DNA of 25,591 bases from SHLQ01 sp964196045 (GCA_964196045.1 CAXMRH010000059.1:1-25591), one strand, 5' to 3'; numbered from the stretch's first letter, positions 1 to 7,820 are shown. The notes: generated by a model from the sequence alone, not told the origin. Translations and numbers: made by a program.

Positions 1-1
1 C

Positions 2-1195
2 CCCTTCTCTGACCCAGCGCAAGCCGAGGCCGAGTTCATCAACATCGTCAGGGCGGAAGGATCGACGCTCTGGGATGATGCTGGTAAGCCCTACATCGAT
101 GGCCTCGCCAGCCTCTGGTACTGCCAGGTCGGACACGGGCACCAGAGCCTGATCGCTGCGATCACGAATCAGCTCAACACGCTGGCGACCTACAACACGT
201 TCGCTCCGTTCACGAACGACGTCGCAGTCGCCGCGGCTGAGGCAGTTGCGGCTGTTTCCCCTCACCCCGACGGTCGGGTCTTCTTCGGGTCTTCTGGGTC
301 CGAGGCGATCGACACCGTTCTCAAAATGGCCCGACTCGTGCAACAACAGCGCGGCAAGACCGACAAGCAGATCATCATCCGACGTACTCGCGGCTATCAC
401 GGAGTCAACTTCGGAGGAACCTCAGCACAGGGCATCGAAGCGAACCGCGTCGGGTGGGGCGACCTCGTCCCCCACTTCATCGAAGCGCCCAGCGACGATA
501 TCGAAGCAATGGCGTCGATCTTTGCTGAACACGGCGACCGCATCGCAGCGGTTCTGACAGAACCCGTGCAGGGCGCTGGAGGAGTCTTTCCACCGCCTGA
601 GGGATACCTCGAGGCGCTGCGCCGGCTGTGCGACGACAATGGGGCCTTGCTGATCCATGACGAGGTCATCTGTGGCTTCGGTCGAACTGGAGAATGGTTC
701 GCCTCACAGACCTACGGTGTCACGCCCGACCTGATCACCTTCGCGAAGGGAGTGACCTCGGGCTACCAACCCGTCTCCGGTGTGATCGTGAGCCGGGCCA
801 TCTGCGACGAACTCGAGTCCATGGGTGCAATGTTCCGCCATGGCTACACATACTCCGGCCACCCCGCGGGCATGTCGGCCGTAATCGAGAACATCAACAT
901 CATTCGCCGAGAAGGTCTCGTCGAGCGAGCTCGTCACATCGGGTCGCTCGTGACGAACGGTTTACAGGCGCTCCAGGACGATGGGCTGATCGAGAGTTTC
1001 AGCGGCGAAGGCGCTTTGTGGGGGGCAGAGCTGAACAGAGACGCCATCCCGGTTCGCGACCACATGCTCGCCAACGGTGTCGTCGTGAGGCCGGTCATCA
1101 CAAGAATCGCAATGTGTCCGCCGCTCGTCATCACGGACGATGAGATCGGGCAGGTCATCGACACTCTTGCCGAAGCGCTGAACGCCACGTCATGA
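2..1195 (+). CDS. Class III PLP-dependent aminotransferase, 5' end cut by the window
   Basis: The reading frame is open from base 2 to the TGA at 1193-1195, giving 397 visible residues; the family usually has 430 to 460, so only the first few dozen residues lie outside. Family hallmarks are visible: FFGSSGSEAIDT (phosphate-binding loop, base 276 onward), the GYHG aromatic motif that stacks on the cofactor, the DEVICGFGRTG motif holding the aspartate that binds the PLP ring nitrogen, and the FAKGVTSGYQPVSG motif with the Schiff-base lysine. The enzyme should move an amino group between an omega-amino acid or amine and a keto acid such as pyruvate, in the cytoplasm. The substrate cannot be read from the sequence. 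Its stop overlaps the start of the next gene by four bases (ATGA), so the two are probably co-translated. Family call firm, substrate unknown. Confidence 0.93.
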   Translation, partial: PFSDPAQAEAEFINIVRAEGSTLWDDAGKPYIDGLASLWYCQVGHGHQSLIAAITNQLNTLATYNTFAPFTNDVAVAAAEAVAAVSPHPDGRVFFGSSGSEAIDTVLKMARLVQQQRGKTDKQIIIRRTRGYHGVNFGGTSAQGIEANRVGWGDLVPHFIEAPSDDIEAMASIFAEHGDRIAAVLTEPVQGAGGVFPPPEGYLEALRRLCDDNGALLIHDEVICGFGRTGEWFASQTYGVTPDLITFAKGVTSGYQPVSGVIVSRAICDELESMGAMFRHGYTYSGHPAGMSAVIENINIIRREGLVERARHIGSLVTNGLQALQDDGLIESFSGEGALWGAELNRDAIPVRDHMLANGVVVRPVITRIAMCPPLVITDDEIGQVIDTLAEALNATS

Positions 1196-1956
1196 CCTCG
1201 TCGCCTGCGTCATCACTGCATGTCGTTGGCGGTGATGACCCAACAGATAAGACGGAGGGTGCGCCGGTCAGGACCATTCTCGTGCACGGAGCCATGGACC
1301 GCCACAACTCGTTCCGGCGAGTCGCCCGGCGTCTCGACCAGGCGCCGCTCATGTACGACCGTCGTGGATACGCAAAGTCGATTGACGTCGAACCAGCGGT
1401 GCGCGATCTCGAGAGGCACGTCGCAGACCTGCTGTCGATCATCGGCGATCGGCCAGCCATCGTTGTCGGCCACTCGGTCGGCGGACTCATTGCGTTGACT
1501 ACGGCAGCTCACTTTCCCTCGAGCATCGTGTCGGTGGCCGCGTACGAGCCACCGACTGGCTGGAAGTCCTGGTGGCCTGACGACCTGTGCGTTCTTCAGG
1601 GCGAGCGTCCGGAACAAACGGTCGAACGTTTCTACACCGAGATGGTCGGAGATCCGGCGTGGGATCGCTTGAGCGAATCTGCGCGGAACGGGCTTCTTTC
1701 GGAGGGTCAGGCGTTGCAGGTTGATCTAGAGGCAGGTCGACGTGCTGCACCATTCGAACCGAGCGACATCGCAGCACCGGTTCTTCTCGGCTATGGCACG
1801 AACAGCAACAAACATCACATTCGTGCGACCCAAGAGCTAGCGGACGAGCTGCCGAGTGCGACGCTCGAAGTCATCGATGGCGCCTACCACGGCGCACATC
1901 GGAGTCATGCCGACGCATTCGCGGAGTTCGTCGAGCGGGCTATTCGCGCTGCCTGA
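1192..1956 (+). CDS. Alpha/beta hydrolase
   Basis: This 254-residue protein has the alpha/beta hydrolase fold signature: LVHGAMDRHNSF near residues 30-41 (oxyanion-hole region) and the nucleophile elbow GHSVGG at 93-98 with Ser95. The C-terminal GAYHGAHRSH supplies a candidate catalytic His at 233 or 236. The usual acid after strand 7 is not obvious: that loop reads YGTNSNKHH, with Asn where Asp is expected, so Glu119 in the AYEPP segment after strand 6 may serve instead. The ATG lies inside the stop of the upstream aminotransferase (ATGA), implying translational coupling and a shared pathway. No signal peptide, so cytoplasmic. The substrate (ester, lactone or amide) cannot be predicted. Confidence 0.88.
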   Translation: MTSSPASSLHVVGGDDPTDKTEGAPVRTILVHGAMDRHNSFRRVARRLDQAPLMYDRRGYAKSIDVEPAVRDLERHVADLLSIIGDRPAIVVGHSVGGLIALTTAAHFPSSIVSVAAYEPPTGWKSWWPDDLCVLQGERPEQTVERFYTEMVGDPAWDRLSESARNGLLSEGQALQVDLEAGRRAAPFEPSDIAAPVLLGYGTNSNKHHIRATQELADELPSATLEVIDGAYHGAHRSHADAFAEFVERAIRAA

Positions 1957-1963
1957 CACGTGT

Positions 1964-1981
1964 GGCTCCCGAGCCGTTTTT
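1964..1981 (+). terminator. Possible weak intrinsic terminator after the hydrolase
   Basis: The inverted repeat GGCTC-CC-GAGCC (1964-1975) is followed by G and five T (1977-1981), just after the hydrolase stop at 1956. The loop would be only two bases, so the real stem is probably four pairs. The T run also contains the TAA stop of the minus-strand TetR gene. Weak, but well placed between convergent genes. Confidence 0.35.
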
Positions 1982-2633
1982 ACGAGGAGACGACCGCCGA
2001 GAGCTCGTGTTGCAGGCCAGCCATGAGGGTCCCGAACCCGGCCGCAAGCCGCTCTTCGGGGGACTTCGAAATGCACGCATCCATGAAGTCCAGGGCACCG
2101 AGCATTTCGGCCGGAACGTCTTCGCGCACTATCTGGTGCCCCTGCTCGCTCAGTTGACGCATGAGTCCGAGCTCCGCTCGTACCGTGCCAGTAAGCCAGG
2201 CCGAGACCGTTCCGAATGCCAGGGCGGCGTCAGTAGCCTCCATGCCAGCTGAACGAAAGATGTCGAAGCACTGTTGGAGGAACGAGACCTTCACCAAGCT
2301 CGGGATAGGACGATCAAGCAAGACCGCTGCGACCTTGGGATGCTCCATCGCTAGGTCGTAGAAGGTCTTGATCAGGTCCCAGGCTTCGTCTTCCCAGCCT
2401 CGATCGGCATCTCGGAGGAGACGCTCCATGAGTTCGGTGTAGAGAAGGTCGCCCACGGCGTCGAGCAAGTCTTCCTTGTTGGCGACATGGTTGTACAGCG
2501 ACATCGCCTCGACGCCGAGAGTCTTTCCGACGGCCCGCATCGTAATCGCCTCGTACCCTTCACTGTCTCCGAGTTCGAGCGCGGCAACAGCAACACGTGT
2601 CCTGGTCAACGGTGTGCGAACGGGGGCAACCAT
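1980..2633 (-). CDS. TetR-family transcriptional regulator
   Basis: A 217-residue protein with an N-terminal TetR helix-turn-helix at about residues 29-50 (TMRAVGKTLGVEAMSLYNHV), followed by the typical ANKEDLLDAV helix. The rest fits the all-helical ligand-binding and dimerisation domain of the TetR_C type, and the length is normal. It should be a ligand-responsive repressor; the ligand is unknown. It lies 48 bases downstream of the PAP2-type phosphatase gene on the same strand, so it may be co-transcribed with it or have its own promoter in the gap. No strong ribosome binding site stands in front of the ATG (only an AGG). It converges on the hydrolase gene. Confidence 0.93.
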   Translation of the reverse strand: MVAPVRTPLTRTRVAVAALELGDSEGYEAITMRAVGKTLGVEAMSLYNHVANKEDLLDAVGDLLYTELMERLLRDADRGWEDEAWDLIKTFYDLAMEHPKVAAVLLDRPIPSLVKVSFLQQCFDIFRSAGMEATDAALAFGTVSAWLTGTVRAELGLMRQLSEQGHQIVREDVPAEMLGALDFMDACISKSPEERLAAGFGTLMAGLQHELSAVVSS

Positions 2634-2681
2634 GGGCCTAGCTTACCGCTACAGGCGAAGGAGCTCGATAGTCGTGCAGGT

Positions 2682-3440
2682 TCAAGTGTGAACCGGCCGA
2701 CGCCTCTCGATTCGCTCACCGAGGACCCATGCCACGGCGACCACGGCAATACCGGCAACGGCATCGAGCAGGTAGTGATTTCCTGTGAGTACCACCGAGG
2801 CGATCATGGCGATCGGGAGGATGATTGCGAAGAAGCGAAGATCTGACTTGGGCCGAGCTCGGAAGATCGCCACGGCTACGAGAACATTCCAACCAACGTG
2901 GAAGCTCGGCACCGCGGCGTACTGATTGACGAGGGACGGAGGCTGCAGGATGTGATAACTACCGGACCACTGCGAAACCGTGTCGACCATCCCGATTCCC
3001 AAAAGACGCGGCGGCATCACGGGAAACACTGCGAACACGACAAGTCCGAGGAGCCCAGAAATGACCAACGCGTTCCGAAAGAGCATGAATTCGCGACGAT
3101 GACGCACGAACAGCCAGATCGCCGTGATCGCGAGTAGTGGCCAGTGCCCCCAGACGTAGATCCAGTTCATCAAGGCGACAAGAGAGGGCGATTCGAGAAT
3201 CAACCGCTGAAGGGCGTGTTCGACATCGAGGCCCAAGACCGCCTCGAGATCGAGGATGCCTCTCGCATTGTTGGCCGCGTCGAGCGCATTACCCATCGTC
3301 AAGCGGCGCGTGGTCAAGTAGAGGCCAAGAGCGACGAGGAGCAGGGCGAACTGCAGTGCAAGACCGCGGGTGTGCGCGAGTCGTCCTTGGTTGAGAGTTT
3401 CGCTCTGACCAAGCTCCTCGCACGGTGTCGTTACCGCCAC
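2682..3440 (-). CDS. PAP2-superfamily membrane phosphatase or phosphotransferase
   Basis: A 252-residue integral membrane protein with about six hydrophobic segments (near residues 27-44, 90-112, 122-142, 180-196, 202-219 and 226-241). Two acid-phosphatase motifs can be read: AAVPSFH at 175-181 (Ser179, His181) and TGNHYLLDAVAG at 219-230 (His222, Asp226), the catalytic His/Asp pair of PAP2 enzymes. The arrangement resembles the PAP2_3 / inositol-phosphorylceramide-synthase-like group, whose members work on lipid phosphates or transfer lipid head groups. The start is GTG at 3440, chosen because a strong AAGGAGG stands four bases upstream. It is divergent from the DinB-like gene. Substrate unknown. 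Confidence 0.88.
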   Translation of the reverse strand: MAVTTPCEELGQSETLNQGRLAHTRGLALQFALLLVALGLYLTTRRLTMGNALDAANNARGILDLEAVLGLDVEHALQRLILESPSLVALMNWIYVWGHWPLLAITAIWLFVRHRREFMLFRNALVISGLLGLVVFAVFPVMPPRLLGIGMVDTVSQWSGSYHILQPPSLVNQYAAVPSFHVGWNVLVAVAIFRARPKSDLRFFAIILPIAMIASVVLTGNHYLLDAVAGIAVVAVAWVLGERIERRRPVHT

Positions 3441-3444
3441 GACG

Positions 3445-3451
3445 CCTCCTT
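3445..3451 (-). promoter_or_regulatory. Ribosome binding site of the PAP2-type gene
   Basis: On the minus strand this reads AAGGAGG, with four bases between it and the GTG at 3440. It fixes the start codon. Confidence 0.8.
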
Positions 3452-3673
3452 TTCACATGTGCGCCCGCACTCCACAATGACAAATCGATCGTAGTCATTG
3501 CAACAGGTAATTGTCAGCGCGCTGCTGCTGAATTTCATACTCCCGCTCCTGCATGGTGCCGTTGCTCGAAATGTAACCCCTAATTCGAGGGTGTTGTTCC
3601 TACGATTCGACGGAAGAATGACCACGTCAAACGCTGAGGCAAACCTTCCGATAACAAAGTCAAGGAAAGAGCT

Positions 3674-4231
3674 ATGAGCGACACTCCCCCGCCCGCGCAA
3701 ACAGACGACAAGGATTGGACCTGGGTGCTGGACAGGCCGTGCCCTGACTGTGGGGTCGATGTCGGGCATCTTGCGATTGCCGACGTCGCACAACTGAATC
3801 GAACGAATGCAACAGCCTGGGCCAACGTGTTGGCCCGCGACTCAGCTTGGGTTACCACGCGTCCTAGTCCGGACGTCTGGAGCCCTCTCGAGTACGGATG
3901 CCACGTGCGCGATGTATTCACGCTCTTCCTCGAGCGACTCGAGCTGATGCTCAGCTCGGACAATCCGATGTTCGCCAACTGGAATCCGAACACCACAGCA
4001 GAAGCGGAGCGTTACGACCTCTCCGATCCTGTGAAGGTCGGCGAGGAAATCCTCACTGCCGCCGAACAGATCGCGGCGCGATTCGAGACCGTGACTGTTG
4101 AGGATCTGTTGCGCAAGGGCCGCAGATCGGACGGCGCTGAGTTCACCATCGAGTCATTTGCGCGGTACGAGATTCACGACCCGGTGCACCACCTCTGGGA
4201 CGTCACTGGGCCGAAGACGGCGATCGACTGA
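3674..4231 (+). CDS. DinB-like protein with an N-terminal CPDCG motif
   Basis: A 185-residue protein that fits the DinB/YfiT-like four-helix bundle. The three metal-ligand positions typical of the family are present: His77 in GCHVRD, and His168 and His172 in HDPVHHLWDV. The N-terminus adds CPDCG (Cys23, Cys26), seen in an actinobacterial branch of DinB-like proteins. Family members are often metal-dependent thiol transferases using mycothiol or bacillithiol, but many have no known reaction, and the substrate here cannot be told. The ATG is preceded by AAGGAAAG (3662-3669). The gene faces the cold-shock gene, and the two share a hairpin region at their 3' ends. Cytoplasmic, no membrane segment. 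Confidence 0.85.
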   Translation: MSDTPPPAQTDDKDWTWVLDRPCPDCGVDVGHLAIADVAQLNRTNATAWANVLARDSAWVTTRPSPDVWSPLEYGCHVRDVFTLFLERLELMLSSDNPMFANWNPNTTAEAERYDLSDPVKVGEEILTAAEQIAARFETVTVEDLLRKGRRSDGAEFTIESFARYEIHDPVHHLWDVTGPKTAID

Positions 4232-4250
4232 GCGACACCAACACAGGCCA

Positions 4251-4285
4251 AAACGAGAAAGCCGCCGCCTCAATGAGGCGGCGGC
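4251..4285 (-). terminator. Rho-independent terminator of the cold-shock gene
   Basis: A perfect hairpin with 11-base arms (4261-4271 and 4275-4285) and an AAT loop lies 21 bases past the cold-shock stop. On the minus strand it is followed by TTTCTCGTTTT (4260-4250), a U-rich tail. On the plus strand no T run follows, so it should act mainly on the minus-strand transcript, although the hairpin could also protect the 3' end of the DinB-like mRNA. Confidence 0.88.
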
Positions 4286-4306
4286 ATCTCAGCGAACGTT
4301 ACTTGC

Positions 4307-4504
4307 TCAGATGGCGCGGACGTTCTGTGCTTCTTCGCCCTTGCGGCCTGGAGCGACGTCAAATTCGACGAGCTGGCCTTCGTCGAGGGACTTGTATCCC
4401 TCGCCGGCGATGTTTGAATAATGAACGAAGACATCGTCTCCGCCTTCACGTGAGATGAAGCCGAAGCCCTTCTCGCTGTTAAAAAACTTGACAGTTCCTT
4501 GCAT
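4307..4504 (-). CDS. Cold-shock protein (CspA family)
   Basis: A 65-residue single cold-shock domain. RNP1 (KGFGFI, residues 12-17) and RNP2 (VFVHYS, 25-30) are both intact, and the MQGTVKFFNSEKGFGFI opening is typical. The protein binds single-stranded RNA and DNA and acts as an RNA chaperone. Monocistronic: it has its own terminator (4251-4285) and a leader with a stem-loop (4525-4546) ahead of an A-rich translation start region (AAGAAGAG before the ATG). The gene name (cspA, cspB and so on) cannot be settled from one copy. Confidence 0.97.
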   Translation of the reverse strand: MQGTVKFFNSEKGFGFISREGGDDVFVHYSNIAGEGYKSLDEGQLVEFDVAPGRKGEEAQNVRAI

Positions 4505-4524
4505 GTTACTCTTCTTTTCTTTTG

Positions 4525-4546
4525 GGGTTGACCTCTTGGTCTACCC
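4525..4546 (-). promoter_or_regulatory. Stem-loop in the cold-shock mRNA leader
   Basis: GGGTTGACC (4525-4533) and GGTCTACCC (4538-4546) form a nine-base stem with one mismatch and a four-base loop, about 20 bases ahead of the start codon on the minus strand. The sequence between stem and ATG is A-rich and unstructured, as in leaders that keep the ribosome site open. A leader structure suits cold-shock genes, which are often controlled by 5' UTR folding. It could also be a protein operator. Confidence 0.45.
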
Positions 4547-4633
4547 AGCATTGACTCTAGGCCAATTCGGCTCCGACTACTCGCGAAGATAAAATTCCGA
4601 GATTTCGTCGCTACCGAAGTCCACCCGTAGCTC

Positions 4634-5308
4634 GTGCTCCAAGGACGCTCAGAGCAAAGCCGCGCAAGGCGCTGCTACGCTCCCGCGATCGTTCACTTTC
4701 GTTCCCCTAGACGGTCGACGTTTGTCTTCAACAACCACACTTTTGCGGTTGATTTTGGAGTTTTCGATCCAGTGAGGCACCTCTCCGGAGTGGTATTCGC
4801 CACGCACCTCCTCACCTGCGACTTCACCGACAAGCATGTGCTCGAGGTCGGGACAGGATGTGGAATTGTGGCCGCCGCACTTCACGACCGCGGCGCGTTC
4901 GTCGTTGCGACCGACGTCGACTCCCGGGCCGTTGCCTGCGCGAAACGAAATCTTCAAGGCACCGAAATTGACGTTCGCTCGGGAGATCTCTTCGACTCAG
5001 TCCTCGGCGAGGAGTTCGACATTGTCGTTATGAATCCTCCATACGAGGTTGGCCGTTCACGGCGGCCCACACTTCGATCGCCTGACGTCCTTCGTCAGCT
5101 CGCTCGCGGTTGGATGGAGTTCGCGCCTGAGCTCACGCTCGCTTTTCCCACCGATTCGATCGCGACTCTGCGAGCAGCAGGGATACAGGCTGAATTACGG
5201 CATCGCCTTCCCACTAAGGGCCGGGAGCTCGGAGTGTTCGTCGAGTCGTTACCTAACCGTTCGCGACGAGAGGCACTCCGCCGCCATCCAGTCGCTCATC
5301 GTCGATGA
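4634..5308 (+). CDS. SAM-dependent methyltransferase with NPPY motif (HemK/MTS-like)
   Basis: A 224-residue frame with a class I methyltransferase fold: motif I VLEVGTGCGIVAAAL (residues 69-83, SAM binding), an acidic residue after strand 2 in ATDVD, and motif IV DIVVMNPPYEVG (129-140). NPPY occurs in enzymes that methylate planar nitrogens in proteins, RNA or DNA, such as PrmC/HemK and RsmC-like proteins; the target here is unknown. The start is uncertain. GTG 4634 is the first possible codon after the in-frame TAG at 4628-4630, but it has no visible ribosome binding site and the first 25 or so residues do not resemble the family. The 3' end overlaps the convergent CBS gene by 56 bases, and the Arg-rich last 15 residues are read through that overlap. 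Confidence 0.78.
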   Translation: MLQGRSEQSRARRCYAPAIVHFRSPRRSTFVFNNHTFAVDFGVFDPVRHLSGVVFATHLLTCDFTDKHVLEVGTGCGIVAAALHDRGAFVVATDVDSRAVACAKRNLQGTEIDVRSGDLFDSVLGEEFDIVVMNPPYEVGRSRRPTLRSPDVLRQLARGWMEFAPELTLAFPTDSIATLRAAGIQAELRHRLPTKGRELGVFVESLPNRSRREALRRHPVAHRR

Positions 5309-5669
5309 ACTCACCGAGAAGGTCGAGCGAACTGAGCACACCAAGGACCTCATTCTCCTCGTTGATCACGACGAGATGATGAATGTAGTTGGACTGCATG
5401 ATGACCGCAGCTTCGTAGACGCTTTGATGCGAGCCGATGGTGATCACGTTCGAGGTCATGACGTCTTCGATCGATTCAATCGAGAGATACTCCTCGACGA
5501 GATCCCACGAGGAGACGATTCCGATCGGATGACCTGTTGGATCCACAACCGGCAGGCAATGGACGCCGGTCTCCAACATCTGTTCACGGATCGCCCCGAC
5601 GAGGTCGCGTCGATCTGCCGTCATTGGATCGGAGCTCATCAGCTGGTCGACTCGCCTCATCTCGTTCAT
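5253..5669 (-). CDS. Protein with two CBS domains
   Basis: A 138-residue protein made almost wholly of two CBS domains: about 5-62 (VDQLMSSDPMTADRR, then CLPVVDPTGHPIGIVSSWDL) and 66-125 (IEDVMTSNVITIGSHQSV, then HLVVINEENEVLGVLSSLDL). CBS pairs bind adenine nucleotides such as AMP, ATP or SAM and act as energy or ligand sensors. No enzyme domain is attached, so it is a stand-alone regulatory module with an unknown partner. It starts 68 bases from the divergent GNAT gene and overlaps the methyltransferase gene tail to tail. Confidence 0.93.
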   Translation of the reverse strand: MNEMRRVDQLMSSDPMTADRRDLVGAIREQMLETGVHCLPVVDPTGHPIGIVSSWDLVEEYLSIESIEDVMTSNVITIGSHQSVYEAAVIMQSNYIHHLVVINEENEVLGVLSSLDLLGEFIDDERLDGGGVPLVANG

Positions 5670-5737
5670 GAAGCCATCGTGTTCCCGCTTTGCGGACTCA
5701 GCTCAGGGTCGAACGTCCCACGTGACATCCTTGGAAC

Positions 5738-6274
5738 ATGGGCTCGACCGAGGTCACGAAGAAATGCGCCTTCCGAACCGATCGTCTCGAGGTTGGCGAG
5801 TGGCACGCGATGGCCGAGAATTATGGGCTCGATCTCGAGACCGTCGTTTTGGACACTCTCACACCGCAGACGACGCGGGCACTGCCACCTGAATGGCACG
5901 GTGCGTTCGACATCGAACGATCGCGACGATGGATCGAGGACCGCGACGCCGAGTCCGCGACACTTCTCGCAGTGGAGCACGAGACTGGCGCGGCCCCGTG
6001 CCTGCTGTTGCTCTTCGAGAGCGCCAGCATCGAGGACTCAGGGGTCGATGTGAGAATTGGCTACATCGTGCGCGACGAGACAGCGGGTCGTGGTCTGGCG
6101 AGTGAGCTCATCGGTGGTTTGGTGGAGTGGGCTCGATCGCAGCCGACGATCGGTGTCCTGGCAGGTGGGGTGTCGTCGGACAACGCTGCCTCAGCTCGAG
6201 TCCTGATCAAGAATGGCTTCGTCACCGCAGCTGGGCCGGGCTCGACGGAGACCTTCTACGAGTTACGACTCTGA
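5738..6274 (+). CDS. GNAT-family N-acetyltransferase (RimJ/RimL-like)
   Basis: A 178-residue protein with the GNAT fold. Motif A reads IGYIVRDETAGRGLASELI (107-125), with the pyrophosphate-binding loop in TAGRGLA, and the motif B region reads SSDNAASARVLIKNGF (146-161), where Asn149 is the conserved acetyl-CoA-facing residue. This pattern is typical of the RimJ/RimL-like group, which acetylates protein N-termini or small amines. The substrate cannot be read. Only a weak GGA stands before the ATG. The last 12 bases overlap the convergent sigma factor gene. Confidence 0.88.
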   Translation: MGSTEVTKKCAFRTDRLEVGEWHAMAENYGLDLETVVLDTLTPQTTRALPPEWHGAFDIERSRRWIEDRDAESATLLAVEHETGAAPCLLLLFESASIEDSGVDVRIGYIVRDETAGRGLASELIGGLVEWARSQPTIGVLAGGVSSDNAASARVLIKNGFVTAAGPGSTETFYELRL

Positions 6275-7513
6275 CAACTCGTCGCGTCGTACCAAGAGGA
6301 ATCGACCTTCAGCCTCATTCGTGGCCAGCTCGACGGCTCGGTCGATGGCGTCGAGCGCCTCACCCTGGCGACCCAGTCGTGCGAGAAACTCGGCGCGCGC
6401 GGCGTGGAACAGGTGGTACTCGCCCAAGTCGAGCGAGCCGACCGCGTCCAGACCTGCCTGAGCGCCGCTGACTTGGGCGACCGCAATCGCCCGATTCAGT
6501 CGAACAACGTCGTTGGGCTGGAACGTCAGAAGCTGATCGTAGAGCGTCACGATCTGCCACCACTCGGTCGCACCGGCATTCGGCGCCGCTGCATGAACAG
6601 CCGCGATGGCTGCCTGGATCTGATACGAGCCGGGTTCGTCTCGCTCGACACACTCGCGGACCAACCCGTGGCCCTCTTCGATCAGCTCGGCATTCCAGAG
6701 CGTGCGGTCCTGGTGGGCGAGTCGCACGAGGTCGCCGTCTGGTCCGATTCGTGCTGCACGCCTTGCCTCGGTGAGGAGCATCAACGCAAGAAGGCCAACA
6801 GCTTCTGGCTCCGATGGCACCAGTTGCACCAGAACTCGACCAAGCCTGATGGCTTCGGCGATCAGGTCGGGGCGAGAGAGTTCGCTCCCGCTGCTCGCCG
6901 TGTGCCCCTCGTTGAAGATCAAGTACACGGTCGAGAAGGCCGCGGAAAGACGGGGGCCGACCTCGTCGACACCGGGAAGCCCGTAGGTCGCCGCGCTGTC
7001 CCGTACCTTTCGTTTCGCACGAACGATCCGTTGCGCGATCGTGGCCTCGGGCACGAGGAACGCTCGGGCAATCTCTCCGGTTTCGAGACCACCGAGCAGC
7101 CGAAGGGTCAGGGCCACTTGTGCATCAGGCGCGAGCGACGGGTGGCAGCAGAGGAAGATCAGCCGCAGCTGATCCTCCTCGACGATGGTCGGATCGCCAA
7201 AATCGAGCTCTCCAAGGCTGGGCGTCGTCGTCACCTCGCCCCGATCGAGGTACTCGACGTCGTGGTGCCGCTCGGAACGCATGGCATCTCTTCGGTGTCG
7301 ATCGATCGCACGATTCCTTGCGGTGGTCGTGATCCAACCGCCTGGATTCTGTGGAATCCCCTCTACCGACCAGCGTTGTGCGGCGATCGCGAACGCCTCC
7401 GCGACCGCGTCCTCGGCCGCATCGACGTCGCCGAGGACACGAATCATCGTCGCAATGCATCGACCACACTCGCGTCGGTATATCCGCGCGAGCTCGTCGA
7501 CATCGAAGCTCAC
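6263..7513 (-). CDS. ECF42-like RNA polymerase sigma factor with C-terminal TPR-type extension
   Basis: A 416-residue sigma factor. Region 2 lies at about 8-78 (GDVDAAEDAVAEAFAIAAQRW, NPGGWITTTARNRAIDRHRR) and region 4 at about 115-172 (HPSLAPDAQVALTLRLLGGL, LVPEATIAQRIVRAKRKVR). The long C-terminal part contains YLIFNEGHTASSG (197-209) and helical repeats ending in ELATNEAEGRFL, the pattern of the ECF42 group, whose C-terminal extension is needed for activity in characterised members. The start is GTG at 7513, one base after the TGA of the ABM gene; no ribosome binding site is visible, so translation probably depends on coupling. No anti-sigma gene is adjacent, as is usual for ECF42. It should direct RNA polymerase to its own small regulon, perhaps including its own operon. 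Confidence 0.93.
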   Translation of the reverse strand: MSFDVDELARIYRRECGRCIATMIRVLGDVDAAEDAVAEAFAIAAQRWSVEGIPQNPGGWITTTARNRAIDRHRRDAMRSERHHDVEYLDRGEVTTTPSLGELDFGDPTIVEEDQLRLIFLCCHPSLAPDAQVALTLRLLGGLETGEIARAFLVPEATIAQRIVRAKRKVRDSAATYGLPGVDEVGPRLSAAFSTVYLIFNEGHTASSGSELSRPDLIAEAIRLGRVLVQLVPSEPEAVGLLALMLLTEARRAARIGPDGDLVRLAHQDRTLWNAELIEEGHGLVRECVERDEPGSYQIQAAIAAVHAAAPNAGATEWWQIVTLYDQLLTFQPNDVVRLNRAIAVAQVSGAQAGLDAVGSLDLGEYHLFHAARAEFLARLGRQGEALDAIDRAVELATNEAEGRFLLVRRDELSES

Positions 7514-7514
7514 A

Positions 7515-7820
7515 TCAGAGATCGAGGCCGATGGCGGCGATTGGGGTCGCCATTGACATCTGTGGAGGTTCTGCCATCAAAGGCATGAAGTTTTGCATCG
7601 CTGCCTGCATCGCCTCGCCCTGACCGTGACCTTGCATTGCTTCAGCGCTCGTCATCAGCGCAAAGAAGTAGAAGGTATTGCCTTCACCGCGGTGATACGA
7701 GTAGATCTCGGTTCCCGGTTCTTCGTGTGCAGCGTCGACCATGGTGGCTAGCACGGCCGCCATCTCGTCGGCTTTGCCGTCTTGACAGTTGATGGTCCCG
7801 ATCATTGTGACCTTCGACAT
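7515..7820 (-). CDS. ABM-domain (antibiotic biosynthesis monooxygenase-like) protein
   Basis: A 101-residue single-domain protein matching the ABM/YgiN-like dimeric alpha-beta barrel: VTMIGTINCQDGKADEMAAV, then PGTEIYSYHRGEGNTFYFFALM. Members include cofactor-free quinol monooxygenases and haem-degrading enzymes, but many are uncharacterised and no catalytic residue is certain here. The Met-rich C-terminal third (NFMPLMAEPPQMSMATP) is unusual. It lies directly upstream of the ECF42-like sigma gene with one base between, in the place where ECF42 operons normally carry a DGPF/YCII-type protein of the same general fold. AAAGGAAAGAGG precedes the ATG. Confidence 0.85.
   Translation of the reverse strand: MSKVTMIGTINCQDGKADEMAAVLATMVDAAHEEPGTEIYSYHRGEGNTFYFFALMTSAEAMQGHGQGEAMQAAMQNFMPLMAEPPQMSMATPIAAIGLDL

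Noticed and set aside
2639..2651. TAGC-N5-GCTA inverted repeat upstream of the TetR gene as its operator
   Set aside because: Arms of four bases are too short to distinguish from chance.
3565..3589. CTCGAA-N13-TTCGAG spaced palindrome upstream of the DinB-like gene
   Set aside because: Six-base arms far apart and no promoter element nearby to give it a meaning.
4551..4579. TTGACT at 4551 as the -35 of a promoter for the methyltransferase gene
   Set aside because: The sequence 17 bases downstream (CGACTA) does not resemble a -10 element.
6404..7588. 394-codon plus-strand frame opposite the sigma factor gene
   Set aside because: Antisense shadow; the minus-strand product is an unmistakable sigma factor.
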